A DNA stretch of 64,000 nucleotides from an uncultured Lachnospiraceae bacterium. Its GTDB lineage: Bacteria > Bacillota > Clostridia > Lachnospirales > Lachnospiraceae. Positions 36,546 through 45,483 of this stretch are shown piece by piece. The notes beneath the pieces are model-generated. The model made no database searches, was not told where the DNA came from, and worked only from the letters and a program-made list of their open reading frames with translations. The position numbers and the translations under genes are program-made. Positions within the stretch are counted from its first letter, which is position 1. The number at the start of each line of letters is the position of its first letter. Where the stretch lies: NCBI GenBank assembly GCA_910579805.1, contig CAJTWM010000013.1, positions 34,630 through 98,629 on the forward strand, in the 5' to 3' direction.

Positions 36546-37919
36546 TCAGAATATATTTCCAAAATTATCAAATATATTATAGTAATCCTCTAATTGCTGC
36601 GCAACCTCCATCACAAAGGAATAAAACTCCATTTGGCTGAATTCAAAAATCGGATAGGTTTTTCCCGAAGGTATGCTGATTTCCTCTGTCAAAGGCTCCA
36701 CACTGTAACTGCCATCAAAATCAACTAACTTTTCATGGTTCATGTACATCTCGCAATCGTCGAAGTTCATGCTAAAACCATAGCCGTCCGCCTCGACGGA
36801 ACCGTTCACATCCACTTTATAGTTTTCGTCCGCAACGTTCAACTCGATATCCATATCATAAGCGGCCTCGTCCAGATTCCATACCGCATCATAATCGATT
36901 GCAAAAAGATCCGTTAATTCCGAGCTGGCCTTACACTGCAGCGTCTGATTATAGCTGCGTCCTTCTTTGACGCCGCTGTAGTCAAAATTAATTTCTACCG
37001 CATCGCCGTTTCCTTCCACGCCGATCTTACCCTTTACCATATCCAGCACGTTTTTTTCTCCCGCAAAACGCAGCGCCGCCGACACTTTATTGATTGAATC
37101 TCCGGTTACGAACTCATTCTTCGTCTCTATCTGCCTGACATTGTTCCCTCTGTCCATATAGACCAAAAGTTCCATATCCTCTTTTACTTCATAGCTTTCT
37201 TCCATTCCTTCATAAAGTATGTTTAAAAAATGATTAACGTCCTCTTTCTTAAATCGAAGCGTATAACCCTGACAGACTGTTTCCCTGTTCCCGACTTTCG
37301 CCTTGACTGTGGAATCCGCTTTTTTTATCTCGGAATTTTTTATAAGCTCCAACAGTTCTTCTGCCGCTCCCGTTGTATCATAAGCGGTATATTCAAAAAA
37401 ATCCAGCGAAAGATCGTCCGCTATCTTCTCGTCCGAATACTCTGCAAAAATAGAATGATTGTACTGCTCGCCGATATTTCTTGAATCAAAGACAATACTT
37501 CCCTCATAAAGCGCCGGAATATCTATGTATACATCGTTCTTATCCACCGCCATTTGTATCGAAAGCAGTTCGTAATATGCAAGGGAGATCTTGATTTCCT
37601 CTCTCATCTTTTCATTGATATTGTCGCATAAAACCGTTCCGTCTACGCTGACCGAATAATCGTCAAGTCCCTCTATATCCATATTGAGAGCAATTTTATT
37701 TTTATAACTGCCCTCTCTGCTGATTTCCTGTATTTTACTGAAATCCAGCTTATCGCTGAATATCTCTCCCTGTTCCGCCGACTGTGCAAACAGTTTTGTC
37801 ATTCCCCTCACGACTCTGGCGGAAGGCGTATTTAAAATCACGGCCGCTGCCGCGCCGATCACGGCGATCACCATTACTGCGATCCCGCATACAATTCCTA
37901 TCAATGCTCCCTTTTTCAT
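36546..37919 (-). CDS. Membrane-anchored protein of the ABC unit, function unknown
   Basis: 457 residues. Short cytoplasmic tail, one membrane segment (about 4-30, IGIVCGIAVMVIAVIGAAAAVIL), and a long outer part of repeated beta-type blocks with NMDIEGLDDYSVSVDGTVL and similar phrases, like proteins with internal duplications. No enzymatic motif. ATG at 37919 has GGAG four bases upstream. It lies between the ATPase (68-base gap) and the permease, so it is probably an accessory or substrate-capture subunit. Confidence 0.7.
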   Translation of the reverse strand: MKKGALIGIVCGIAVMVIAVIGAAAAVILNTPSARVVRGMTKLFAQSAEQGEIFSDKLDFSKIQEISREGSYKNKIALNMDIEGLDDYSVSVDGTVLCDNINEKMREEIKISLAYYELLSIQMAVDKNDVYIDIPALYEGSIVFDSRNIGEQYNHSIFAEYSDEKIADDLSLDFFEYTAYDTTGAAEELLELIKNSEIKKADSTVKAKVGNRETVCQGYTLRFKKEDVNHFLNILYEGMEESYEVKEDMELLVYMDRGNNVRQIETKNEFVTGDSINKVSAALRFAGEKNVLDMVKGKIGVEGNGDAVEINFDYSGVKEGRSYNQTLQCKASSELTDLFAIDYDAVWNLDEAAYDMDIELNVADENYKVDVNGSVEADGYGFSMNFDDCEMYMNHEKLVDFDGSYSVEPLTEEISIPSGKTYPIFEFSQMEFYSFVMEVAQQLEDYYNIFDNFGNIF

Positions 37920-37987
37920 ATATAACTCCATTCTTGCTGCTGCCCGAAATTTGAGCGCAAGCACAAATTGATCCCTATTCCTAACGG

Positions 37988-38695
37988 TCAAATCATATCC
38001 CTGAAATCTCCCGTCCTATCAGGCGGCACTTCCTGTAGTTCGCCTGCGTGTAATATAAACAGTTTATCACAGATTCTAAATTCTGTCTCGTCATGGGTCG
38101 TAAAAATGATACTTTTCCCATTTTTTTTACAAATTTCCATATAATCCAAAATATCTTTCTTACATATCATATCTAATGCCTGCGTGGGTTCGTCCATGAT
38201 CAGTATATCCGGATCTTCGGCGATGGCACAGGCTATACTGACGCGTTTTTTCAATCCTCCCGACAGTTTGCTTACCGGCGTTTTTATATATTCCCCAAAG
38301 CCAAATTCGGAAAGCACTCCTGTTTCCAAATTATCTTTCAGACTTTTTTTATCCGGATACCATAGCCGTAAATTATCAAAAACGCTAAGTTCTTCTATCA
38401 GCGGATTTTCCTGCGGCACATATCCGCTAAACCGTCTGAACAAGGATTTATTTTCCTTCAGAAACAGATCCTTTCCCTGAAGTAAAAGCTGTCCGCTGTC
38501 CGGTTTCCGTACTCCCGCAAGGATAGACAGCAGGGTGGATTTTCCACTCCCATTAGCGCCTATGATCCCGATACACTCTCCCTTTTTTAATGTAAAGTTC
38601 ACGTTCTTCAAAACCTGTTTTTTTCCATGGAACAGCCCCATGGCTCCTTTGGGATTCCGGTAGGATGCCGTGATCGATCTTGCTTCTAATATCAT
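37988..38695 (-). CDS. ABC transporter ATP-binding protein
   Basis: 235 residues. Walker A GANGSGKSTLL, Q-loop GYVPQENPL, signature KLSGGLKKRVSIACAI, Walker B ILIMDEPTQALD and switch His in IIFTTHDE. ATG at 38695 follows GGAG in a dispersed hairpin element. First gene of the four-gene unit with an anchored protein and two ABC-2 permeases. Its small size and close neighbours suggest export of a peptide or lipid; nothing shows which. Confidence 0.92.
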   Translation of the reverse strand: MILEARSITASYRNPKGAMGLFHGKKQVLKNVNFTLKKGECIGIIGANGSGKSTLLSILAGVRKPDSGQLLLQGKDLFLKENKSLFRRFSGYVPQENPLIEELSVFDNLRLWYPDKKSLKDNLETGVLSEFGFGEYIKTPVSKLSGGLKKRVSIACAIAEDPDILIMDEPTQALDMICKKDILDYMEICKKNGKSIIFTTHDETEFRICDKLFILHAGELQEVPPDRTGDFRDMI

Positions 38696-38732
38696 TTTTA
38701 CTCCGTTTCTGCACTGCTTTTCAGTGCAAATC
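38696..38732 (-). repeat. Dispersed hairpin element, copy 7 (ATPase leader)
   Basis: Minus strand GGATTT, stem GCACTG AAAAG CAGTGC, then AGAAACGGAG and the ATG at 38695 five bases later. The stem sequence differs from the panC copy but pairing and spacing are kept. Confidence 0.6.
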
Positions 38733-38872
38733 CATAGATGGATTGCGAGTTTGTGCCAAGCCATTTCCAGCTTTGCAACGCGCAGACACAAATCCCAGCA
38801 TAAAAAAATAATCTTCAATCATATAGGTTCCGGCACATATGCCAATCGCTATTTATGATACGAAAGTTTGCA

Positions 38873-38921
38873 TTGAAAAACAACCGCATCTCTGTTACTA
38901 ATACATATAACAAAGATGCGG
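38873..38921 (-). terminator. Terminator region of the butyryl-CoA operon
   Basis: CCGCATCT / AGATGCGG (8-bp stem with an inner GTTA/TAAC pair) is followed on the minus strand by GTTGTTTTTC. A second GCCTG/CAGGC hairpin lies closer to the etfA stop (about 38950-38970). The stretch 38733-39000 otherwise holds no gene. Confidence 0.65.
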
Positions 38922-39000
38922 CCGGTTATGACATTTTTTATTTCCCGCCTGTTCTCAGGCCCCTGATGAAGCAGGCCGTAAAAGCTCTGTCTTCAGGCTA

Positions 39001-40044
39001 TTATTTTGCAGCCAGTTCTGTTTTTAACTTTTCCGTCAGTGCGGGAAGGATCTTATTCAGATCGCCTACAAGACCGTAATCAGCTACGTCGAAGATGGGC
39101 GCCGTTTCGTCTTTATTGATAGCGATGATCAGATCGGATTCCTCCATACCTGCCAAATGCTGGATCGCACCGGAAATACCGATTGCAAAGTACACGTTCG
39201 GACGAACGGTCTTACCTGTCTGTCCTACCTGCAGATCCTTCGATTTCCATCCGGCATCTACAACAGCACGGGAGCAGCTTACGGTAGCGCCTAAAACTTC
39301 CGCCAAATCATCCAGTAACTTAAAGTTCTCAGGACTTCCTACCCCACGTCCGCCGGATACTAAGATCTTAGCGTCCATAATATCTACGGTATCTACAACG
39401 GATTTTACTACTTCAAGGATTTCTACATATTTATTGTCAGGAGTAAAGCCCGGATTGAACTCTTCGATCACTGCCTTTGCACCTTCATTTTTCGGTAATT
39501 TCTGCATAACGCCCGGACGTACCGTTGCCATCTGAGGACGGAAAGCCGGACATGCGATCGTTGCGATCGTATTGCCGCCGAATGCAGGACGTGTCATCAA
39601 TAACTGATTATGCAACTGCTCTTTACCCGGAATCGGATTAATCGGGAAGTCGCCAATCTCAAGCTGCGTACAGTCCGCTGTAAGACCGGTATGTACTCTT
39701 GCAGATACGCGGGGACCAAGATCACGGCCGATTGCCGTTGCACCGACTAACATAATCTCCGGTTTATATTTTTCGATCACGGATGCAAGCGCATGTGCGT
39801 AGGGCTCCGTTCTGTATTCTTTTAACTCCGGATCATCCACAAGGATCACTTTGTCAGCGCCGTAAGCCGCTAATTCATCTGCCAGACCTTTTACATCCGA
39901 ACCTACTAAAACTGCCGTTACTTCTGTTCCTAAATCTTTTGCCAAGTCTTTACCTTTTCCGATCAATTCCAAAGCAATCCCGCTTAATTCGTTATCAACC
40001 TGCTGAGCAAAGACAAATACGCCTTTATATTCTTCTATGTTCAT
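39001..40044 (-). CDS. etfA: Electron transfer flavoprotein alpha subunit
   Basis: 347 residues. Pairs with EtfB to carry electrons to and from butyryl-CoA dehydrogenase. The C-terminal FAD domain shows ILVSGGRGVGSPENFKLLDD, SRAVVDAGW, QVGQTGKTVRPNVYFAIGIS and SGAIQHLAGM, all standard EtfA motifs. The NDLN-like end DYGLVGDLNKILP is also typical. ATG at 40044 has GGAGG upstream. Last gene of the thl-crt-hbd-bcd-etfB-etfA run. Confidence 0.97.
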   Translation of the reverse strand: MNIEEYKGVFVFAQQVDNELSGIALELIGKGKDLAKDLGTEVTAVLVGSDVKGLADELAAYGADKVILVDDPELKEYRTEPYAHALASVIEKYKPEIMLVGATAIGRDLGPRVSARVHTGLTADCTQLEIGDFPINPIPGKEQLHNQLLMTRPAFGGNTIATIACPAFRPQMATVRPGVMQKLPKNEGAKAVIEEFNPGFTPDNKYVEILEVVKSVVDTVDIMDAKILVSGGRGVGSPENFKLLDDLAEVLGATVSCSRAVVDAGWKSKDLQVGQTGKTVRPNVYFAIGISGAIQHLAGMEESDLIIAINKDETAPIFDVADYGLVGDLNKILPALTEKLKTELAAK

Positions 40045-40096
40045 TTCAAACCTCCGTTAAATTTATTGATCATAAATTTCGAATCTATGACGCTCA

Positions 40097-40879
40097 CTAT
40101 ATCACATGTTTTACTTTTAATTTGTCAATGATGTAATCAACGGATTCGGATGCATCCAATGTAACCTTTTCCCCGGCGCCTTTACGAACCTTGTCAGACG
40201 CTTTAGCGATCTGTGTCGGTGAGCCTTTTAATCCAAGATTGGAATCATCCACATCTTTAAGATCCGCTCTTCCCCAAACCGTGATATCTGCTTTACATGC
40301 ATCAAAAATTCCGCCCGGAGTCATATAACGGGGCTCGTTCAATTCGGCAAGGGCCGTAATCAGACAAGGCATTTTCGCTTTCAATACATGATATCTGTCA
40401 TCATACTGACGTTCAACGATTACGCTGTCGCCGTCAATTTTAATATTCTGCGCATAACTGATTACCGGAATTCCAAGATGTTCGGAAATCTGCGGTCCAA
40501 CCTGTGCGGTATCCCCGTCGATAGCCTGACGTCCCGTAATGATCAAATCATATTCCAAATTCCTGATCGCGCCTGCAAGCGTGGTGGAAGTCGCCCATGT
40601 GTCAGCGCCGCCAAGTACACGGTCCGTTACGAGGATCGCTTTATCCGCGCCCATTGCAAGAGCTTCGCGGAGCACATCTTCTGCCTTAGGAAGTCCCATT
40701 GTAACAACCGTAACTTCTGCACCAAATTCATCTTTCAATCTGAGCGCCGCTTCTAATCCTGCTTTGTCATCAGGATTCATGATCGTAAGCATTGCGCCTC
40801 TGTCAAGTGTACCGTCCGGATTAAATTTAACGCCGCCCTTTGTATCAGGTACCTGTTTAATACAAACAACAATTTTCAT
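40097..40879 (-). CDS. etfB: Electron transfer flavoprotein beta subunit
   Basis: 260 residues. Start MKIVVCIKQVPDTKGGVKF; NPDDKAGLEAALRLKDEFG; ADKAILVTDRVLGGADTWAT; and the EtfB signature VERQYDDRYHVLKAKMPCLI. In Clostridia the EtfAB/Bcd complex bifurcates electrons from NADH to crotonyl-CoA and ferredoxin. ATG at 40879 has AGGAG eight bases upstream; the frame to 40939 lies in the repeat-derived leader. The spacer from bcd is lengthened by 71-bp tandem repeats. Confidence 0.97.
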   Translation of the reverse strand: MKIVVCIKQVPDTKGGVKFNPDGTLDRGAMLTIMNPDDKAGLEAALRLKDEFGAEVTVVTMGLPKAEDVLREALAMGADKAILVTDRVLGGADTWATSTTLAGAIRNLEYDLIITGRQAIDGDTAQVGPQISEHLGIPVISYAQNIKIDGDSVIVERQYDDRYHVLKAKMPCLITALAELNEPRYMTPGGIFDACKADITVWGRADLKDVDDSNLGLKGSPTQIAKASDKVRKGAGEKVTLDASESVDYIIDKLKVKHVI

Positions 40880-40941
40880 TGTATTTCTCTCCTTATTTTT
40901 ATTTATATATTCGCCGGTCATTATTTTGTAACGCGTCAAAG

Positions 40942-41153
40942 ATAACCATACGCTGCGTATGCGTATCTTATTTCAGCAATGCTCCCAAGATGACCATACG
41001 CTGTACTTCGCGAGCGAAGTTCTTCTGCGCATACACATCTATTTCAGCAATGCTCCCGAGATGACCATACGCTGTACTTCGCGAGCGAAGTTCTTCTGCG
41101 CATACACATCTATTTCAGCAATGCTCCCGAGATGACCATACGCTGTACTTCGC
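40942..41153 (-). repeat. 71-bp tandem repeat copying the 3' end of bcd
   Basis: Units begin at 40970, 41041 and 41112 (exact 71-bp spacing); the third is the true bcd end and an eroded fragment lies before the first. Each unit has the last ~42 bases of bcd including its stop plus a 29-bp piece with the palindrome ACTTCGC GA GCGAAGT. The two full units differ by about one base, so the duplication is recent. Confidence 0.9.
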
Positions 41154-42276
41154 TTGTTCCCTCATAGATCTCCGTGATCTTAGCGTCACGCATCATACGC
41201 TCTACTTCATACTCTCTTGTGTAGCCGTAACCGCCATGTAACTGAACAGCCTTTGTCGTCACATCCATAGCCATTTCCGCTGCAAATAATTTAGCCTGTG
41301 CAGCCTCTACGCTGTAAGAGGTCTTGTGGTCTTTCGTATACTGATCCTTTGTACATGCAGCCTTGTATACCAACATCTGTGCAGCCTGTGCGTTAGTCGC
41401 CATATTAGCGAGCTGGAACTGGGTGTTCTGGAATGCGCCGATCGCACGTCCGAACTGTTTTCTTTCTTTTACATATTCAACGGTTCTCTCTAAAGCGCCT
41501 TCGCCGATACCGAGCGCCTGCGCTGCGATACCGATACGTCCGCCGTCCAAAGTATGCATAGCGATACCAAAGCCTTTTCCCTGCGCGCCAAGCATATTCT
41601 CCTTCGGAATCCTGCAGTCTGTGAAGATCAACTCATATGTAGACGACCCACGGATACCCATTTTCTTTTCTTTTGTACCAAAGCCAAAGCCCGGCGTACC
41701 TTTTTCTACGATAAATGCGGAGATTTCTTTTGTCATTCTGCCGCGTTTCTCAACCATACCCGTAATGGCAAAGATAACGTATACGTCCGCTTCTTTACCG
41801 TTTGTGATAAAGATCTTGGAACCGTTCAATACCCACTCGTCTCCGTCCAATACGGCTTTCGTCTGCTGTCCCTGCGCATCTGTACCAGCGCCCGGCTCGG
41901 TCAGGCCGAAAGCGCCTAATTTCTTACCGCTTGCAAGATCCGGTAAATATTTCTGTTTCTGCTCATCCGTACCGTAAGTAAGAATCGGATCACAGCAAAG
42001 GGATGTGTGGGCAGATACGATAACGGCTGTGGTACCGCATACTTTAGCCAGTTCTTCCACACACATAGCATATGTTAAAACGTCGCAGCCCTGTCCGCCA
42101 TATTCCTTCGGGATCGGAATACCAAGAAATCCTGCCTTAGCCATTTTTTCAACTGTCGCTCTCGGGAATTCTTCTGTTTCGTCAACTTCGATTGCAAGAG
42201 GTTTTACCTCTTTTTCAGCGAATTCTTTAAAAAGAGCTCTCGCCATTTCATGTTCTTTGCTTAACGTAAAATCCAT
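41110..42276 (-). CDS. bcd: Butyryl-CoA dehydrogenase (short-chain acyl-CoA dehydrogenase)
   Basis: 388 residues. It reduces crotonyl-CoA to butyryl-CoA with FAD and the Etf pair. Motifs: GAFGLTEPGAGTDAQGQQT, GSKIFITNGKEADVY, ALGIGEGALERTVEYVKERKQFG, QLHGGYGYTREYEVERMMRD and the catalytic Glu in IYEGTSEVQRM. ATG at 42276 has GGAGG nine bases upstream. The last ~14 codons are the source of the tandem repeats that follow. Confidence 0.97.
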   Translation of the reverse strand: MDFTLSKEHEMARALFKEFAEKEVKPLAIEVDETEEFPRATVEKMAKAGFLGIPIPKEYGGQGCDVLTYAMCVEELAKVCGTTAVIVSAHTSLCCDPILTYGTDEQKQKYLPDLASGKKLGAFGLTEPGAGTDAQGQQTKAVLDGDEWVLNGSKIFITNGKEADVYVIFAITGMVEKRGRMTKEISAFIVEKGTPGFGFGTKEKKMGIRGSSTYELIFTDCRIPKENMLGAQGKGFGIAMHTLDGGRIGIAAQALGIGEGALERTVEYVKERKQFGRAIGAFQNTQFQLANMATNAQAAQMLVYKAACTKDQYTKDHKTSYSVEAAQAKLFAAEMAMDVTTKAVQLHGGYGYTREYEVERMMRDAKITEIYEGTSEVQRMVISGALLK

Positions 42277-42322
42277 GATTTCATTTCCTCCATGTTAAAT
42301 GTTATATATTTTATTAATCGTC

Positions 42323-42385
42323 AGCTCCCATCTGCCTGCTTCAGCGGGCATACAAATCAGAATCGTGAAATTTCATATTTCACGC
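42323..42385 (-). repeat. Dispersed hairpin element, copy 8 (between hbd and bcd)
   Basis: The full two-hairpin form: minus strand GCGTGAAAT / ATTTCACG, GATTTGTATG, then CCCGC TGAA GCAGG-type stem and AGATGGGAG. Here the bcd start is ~45 bases further on with its own GGAGG, so this copy does not supply the ribosome site. Confidence 0.7.
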
Positions 42386-42405
42386 TAAGATTTGTCAGAA
42401 ACCTT

Positions 42406-43245
42406 TTATTTGGAATAATCGTAGAAGCCTTTTCCTGTTTTCTGGCCTAATTTACCGCCACGTACCATTTTTCTAAGGAGCGGATGAGGACGGTATTTGG
42501 TATCGCCTGTCTCTGCCTGGAGTACTTCCATAATTGCGAGTACGATATCAAGACCTACCAGATCTCCAAGAGCCAGCGGTCCCATCGGATGGTTTGCACC
42601 AAGCTTCATCGCGGTATCGATATCTTCTACGCTTGCTACGCCCTCTGCATAGATGCCGATCGCTTCGTTGATCATCGGGATCAGTATTCTGTTTACAACA
42701 AAACCTGCCGCTTCGTTCACCTGTACCGGAGTCTTTCCGATCTCTGTAGAGATCGTTTTGATCTTTTCTACCAATTCGTCAGGAGTATTTAATCCTGCGA
42801 TCACTTCTACCAGCTTCATAACGGGAGCGGGATTGAAGAAATGCATACCAATTACCGGTCTGTCAAGGCCTGCGCCGATTTCCGTAATGGAAAGGGAAGA
42901 AGTGTTGGTAGCAAAGATACAGTCTTTTTTGCAGATATCCTGTAATTCTTTAAAAGTCTGTTTTTTAATATCCATTACTTCCAAAGCTGCTTCTACTACC
43001 AGATCGCAGTCCGTACAGATCGTTTTTACGCCTGTTGTGATCTTGTTTAAGATCGCGTCTGCCGCTGCCTGTTCCATTTTACCCTTTTCTACTCTCTTGT
43101 TTAACCCTTTCGCGATCTTGTTTTTGCCGTTTGCAGCAAATTCTTCATTGATATCGCAAAGAAATACTTCATAACCTTCCGTCTGTGCAAATGCCTGTGC
43201 GATACCGGAACCCATTGTCCCCGCGCCGATAATACCTACTTTCAT
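42406..43245 (-). CDS. hbd: 3-hydroxybutyryl-CoA dehydrogenase
   Basis: 279 residues. It reduces acetoacetyl-CoA to 3-hydroxybutyryl-CoA with NAD(P)H. KVGIIGAGTMGSGIAQAFAQ is the dinucleotide fold; NTSSLSITEIGAG and GMHFFNPAPVMKLVEVI carry the catalytic His-Glu; NEAAGFVVNRILIPMINEA and GANHPMGPLALGDLVGLD complete the family pattern. Upstream gene crt, downstream bcd. Confidence 0.97.
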   Translation of the reverse strand: MKVGIIGAGTMGSGIAQAFAQTEGYEVFLCDINEEFAANGKNKIAKGLNKRVEKGKMEQAAADAILNKITTGVKTICTDCDLVVEAALEVMDIKKQTFKELQDICKKDCIFATNTSSLSITEIGAGLDRPVIGMHFFNPAPVMKLVEVIAGLNTPDELVEKIKTISTEIGKTPVQVNEAAGFVVNRILIPMINEAIGIYAEGVASVEDIDTAMKLGANHPMGPLALGDLVGLDIVLAIMEVLQAETGDTKYRPHPLLRKMVRGGKLGQKTGKGFYDYSK

Positions 43246-43331
43246 TTTCCTTCCTCCTAATTGTCATACTCTGTTTATTTTACCGGTCATACCGACCTTC
43301 GATCCTGACCAGCCGCTGCATTTTTATGAAA

Positions 43332-44108
43332 CTATTTATTTAAGAACGCCTCTACTTTTCTCTTTTCAAGGAAAGCGGCCATTCCTTCTTTCTGGTCGTA
43401 AGATTCAAAGCAGTCGCCGAATAATTTTTCTTCGATTACGATCGCCTCGTCCATATCCGCGTCTAAACCTTCGTTGATCGCTTTCTTACAATTGCGTACT
43501 GCGATCGGCGCATTTTTTGCAATGCCTGCCGCCATCTTTTCCGCTGCCGGCATCAGTTCTTCCAACGGATAAACCGCGTTCACAAGACCGATTCTTAACG
43601 CTTCGTCAGCCTTAATATTTCTTGCGGTATAGATCATCTGTTTTGCCATGCCTGCGCCAACCAAACGGGCAAGCCTCTGAGTTCCTCCAAATCCGGGCGT
43701 AATGCCAAGTCCCACCTCGGGCTGTCCGAATACTGCGTTCTCGGAGCAGATCCTGATATCGCAGCTCATGGAGATCTCGCAGCCGCCGCCCAGCGCAAAA
43801 CCATTTACCGCCGCAATGACCGGAATCGGGAAAGTCTCTAATTTACGGAATACGTCGTTTCCTTTCTTACCGAAAGCCTCGCCTTCCGCTTTTGTAAGGG
43901 AACTCATCTCTCCGATATCCGCGCCCGCAACAAAGGATTTTTCCCCTGCGCCTGTCAGAATCAGGCATCTTACTTCCTCAAGATTGACTCCATCCAATGT
44001 TTTATCAAGTTCGTCCAAAACAGTGGAGTTCAAAGCGTTCAATGCTTTTTCACGGCTGATGGTGATCACACCTACCGCACCTTTTTGTTCATATAAAACA
44101 AATTCCAT
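43332..44108 (-). CDS. crt: Enoyl-CoA hydratase (crotonase)
   Basis: 258 residues. It dehydrates 3-hydroxybutyryl-CoA to crotonyl-CoA. Motifs: KSFVAGADIGEM (oxyanion loop), AAVNGFALGGGCEISMSCDI, FGQPEVGLGITPGFGGTQRL with both catalytic Glu. ATG at 44108 (MEFVLYEQKG) has AGGAG upstream; the track to 44123 adds only MRRRI. Separated from thl by 187 bases with a hairpin. Confidence 0.97.
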   Translation of the reverse strand: MEFVLYEQKGAVGVITISREKALNALNSTVLDELDKTLDGVNLEEVRCLILTGAGEKSFVAGADIGEMSSLTKAEGEAFGKKGNDVFRKLETFPIPVIAAVNGFALGGGCEISMSCDIRICSENAVFGQPEVGLGITPGFGGTQRLARLVGAGMAKQMIYTARNIKADEALRIGLVNAVYPLEELMPAAEKMAAGIAKNAPIAVRNCKKAINEGLDADMDEAIVIEEKLFGDCFESYDQKEGMAAFLEKRKVEAFLNK

Positions 44109-44212
44109 GATCCGTCTCCTCATTTCTTTATATTTTTACGTTTCCATGCAAATTCTTTCTTATACAGGCCGTCCTGTCGTATGTATATTGGCTTCAGCCC
44201 GTAAAGCCTTTA

Positions 44213-44242
44213 AAAAGTGCCGTCGTGAAAGGCGGCACTTTT
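44213..44242 (-). terminator. Hairpin between thl and crt
   Basis: A perfect 10-bp stem (AAAAGTGCCG / CGGCACTTTT) with a 10-base loop and a T-run at its end. Could be a partial terminator giving thl a separate level from the rest. Confidence 0.65.
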
Positions 44243-44295
44243 ATGCATTTATCTGCACACGAAACGACTTTTCACCGCTGGCGTGGTCATTGTTA

Positions 44296-45483
44296 TTAAG
44301 CTTCGTATTTCTTTACGATCGTTGAGCAGCCCATACCGCCGCCGATACAAAGAGTCGCAAGACCTGTTTTAGCGTCTTTTGCTTCCATTTCATGAAGCAG
44401 GGTAACCAGAATACGGCATCCTGAAGCGCCCACCGGATGACCGAGTGCAATAGCGCCTCCGTTAGGATTGAGCTGTTTCTCTACGTCAATGCCCAAATCT
44501 CTTCCTACTGCAACAGACTGTGCTGCGAAAGCTTCGTTTGCTTCAATAATATCAAAATCTTCGATTTTCATACCTGTCTTAGCAAGCACCTTCTTGGTAG
44601 ACGCAACAGGTCCGATACCCATCACTTCGGGTCTTACGCCTGCAAGAGCGCCTGCTACCCATTCAGCCATAGGTTTTACGCCTAATTCTTTTGCTTTTTC
44701 TTCACTCATTACTACGATCGCTGCCGCGCCGTCGTTGATACCCGACGCATTACCTGCAGTAACAAAACCGTCTTTATTGATCGGACGCAATTTAGCAAGA
44801 CCTTCCATCGTAGAACCGTGACGAGGACCTTCATCCACTTTAAATTCGATCGTCTCTTTTTTCTTCTTTACGCTTACCGGAACGATCTCTTTTTCAAATG
44901 CGCCGGAGTTCTGCGCTGCTTCCGCTTTCTGCTGGCTCTTTAATGCAAACTCGTCTAATTCTTCACGGGTAAGTCCCCATTCGTTGCAGATATTATCCGC
45001 TGTCTGGATCATGTGATACTGGTTGAATGCATCCCACAATGCATCGTTTACCATGGTATCTACCAATGTACCGTTGTTCATTCTATATCCAAAACGTGCA
45101 TTAGGCAGTGCGAAAGGCGCCATGGACATATTTTCCATACCACCTGCAACTACTACATCCGCTTCTCCTGCCATGATCATCTGCGCCGCCATATTGACAC
45201 AGTTAAGACCGGAACCGCACACTACGTTAATGGTAACTGCCGGTACTTCGATCGGAAGACCAGCGTTAACGGATGCCTGACGCGCTACGTTCTGTCCAAG
45301 ACCTGCCTGAATAACACATCCCATATACACCTGATCTACTGCTTCCGGAGAGACACCTGCTCTGTTTAACGCTTCTTTGATCACGATAGAACCGAGTTCT
45401 GCTGCCGGAGTTGTGGAGAGACTTCCTCCCATTGTTCCGATTGCGGTACGGCACGCACCTGCTAATACAACTTTCTTTGCCAT
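44296..45483 (-). CDS. thl: Acetyl-CoA acetyltransferase (thiolase)
   Basis: 395 residues. It condenses two acetyl-CoA to acetoacetyl-CoA, the entry step of butyrate formation. Nucleophile Cys in NVVCGSGLNCVNMA, NGGAIALGHPVGASGCRI with the active His, and the second Cys in CIGGGMGCSTIV. ATG at 45483 (MAKKVVLAGACRT) has AAAGGAG upstream. First gene of the pathway cluster. Confidence 0.97.
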   Translation of the reverse strand: MAKKVVLAGACRTAIGTMGGSLSTTPAAELGSIVIKEALNRAGVSPEAVDQVYMGCVIQAGLGQNVARQASVNAGLPIEVPAVTINVVCGSGLNCVNMAAQMIMAGEADVVVAGGMENMSMAPFALPNARFGYRMNNGTLVDTMVNDALWDAFNQYHMIQTADNICNEWGLTREELDEFALKSQQKAEAAQNSGAFEKEIVPVSVKKKKETIEFKVDEGPRHGSTMEGLAKLRPINKDGFVTAGNASGINDGAAAIVVMSEEKAKELGVKPMAEWVAGALAGVRPEVMGIGPVASTKKVLAKTGMKIEDFDIIEANEAFAAQSVAVGRDLGIDVEKQLNPNGGAIALGHPVGASGCRILVTLLHEMEAKDAKTGLATLCIGGGMGCSTIVKKYEA

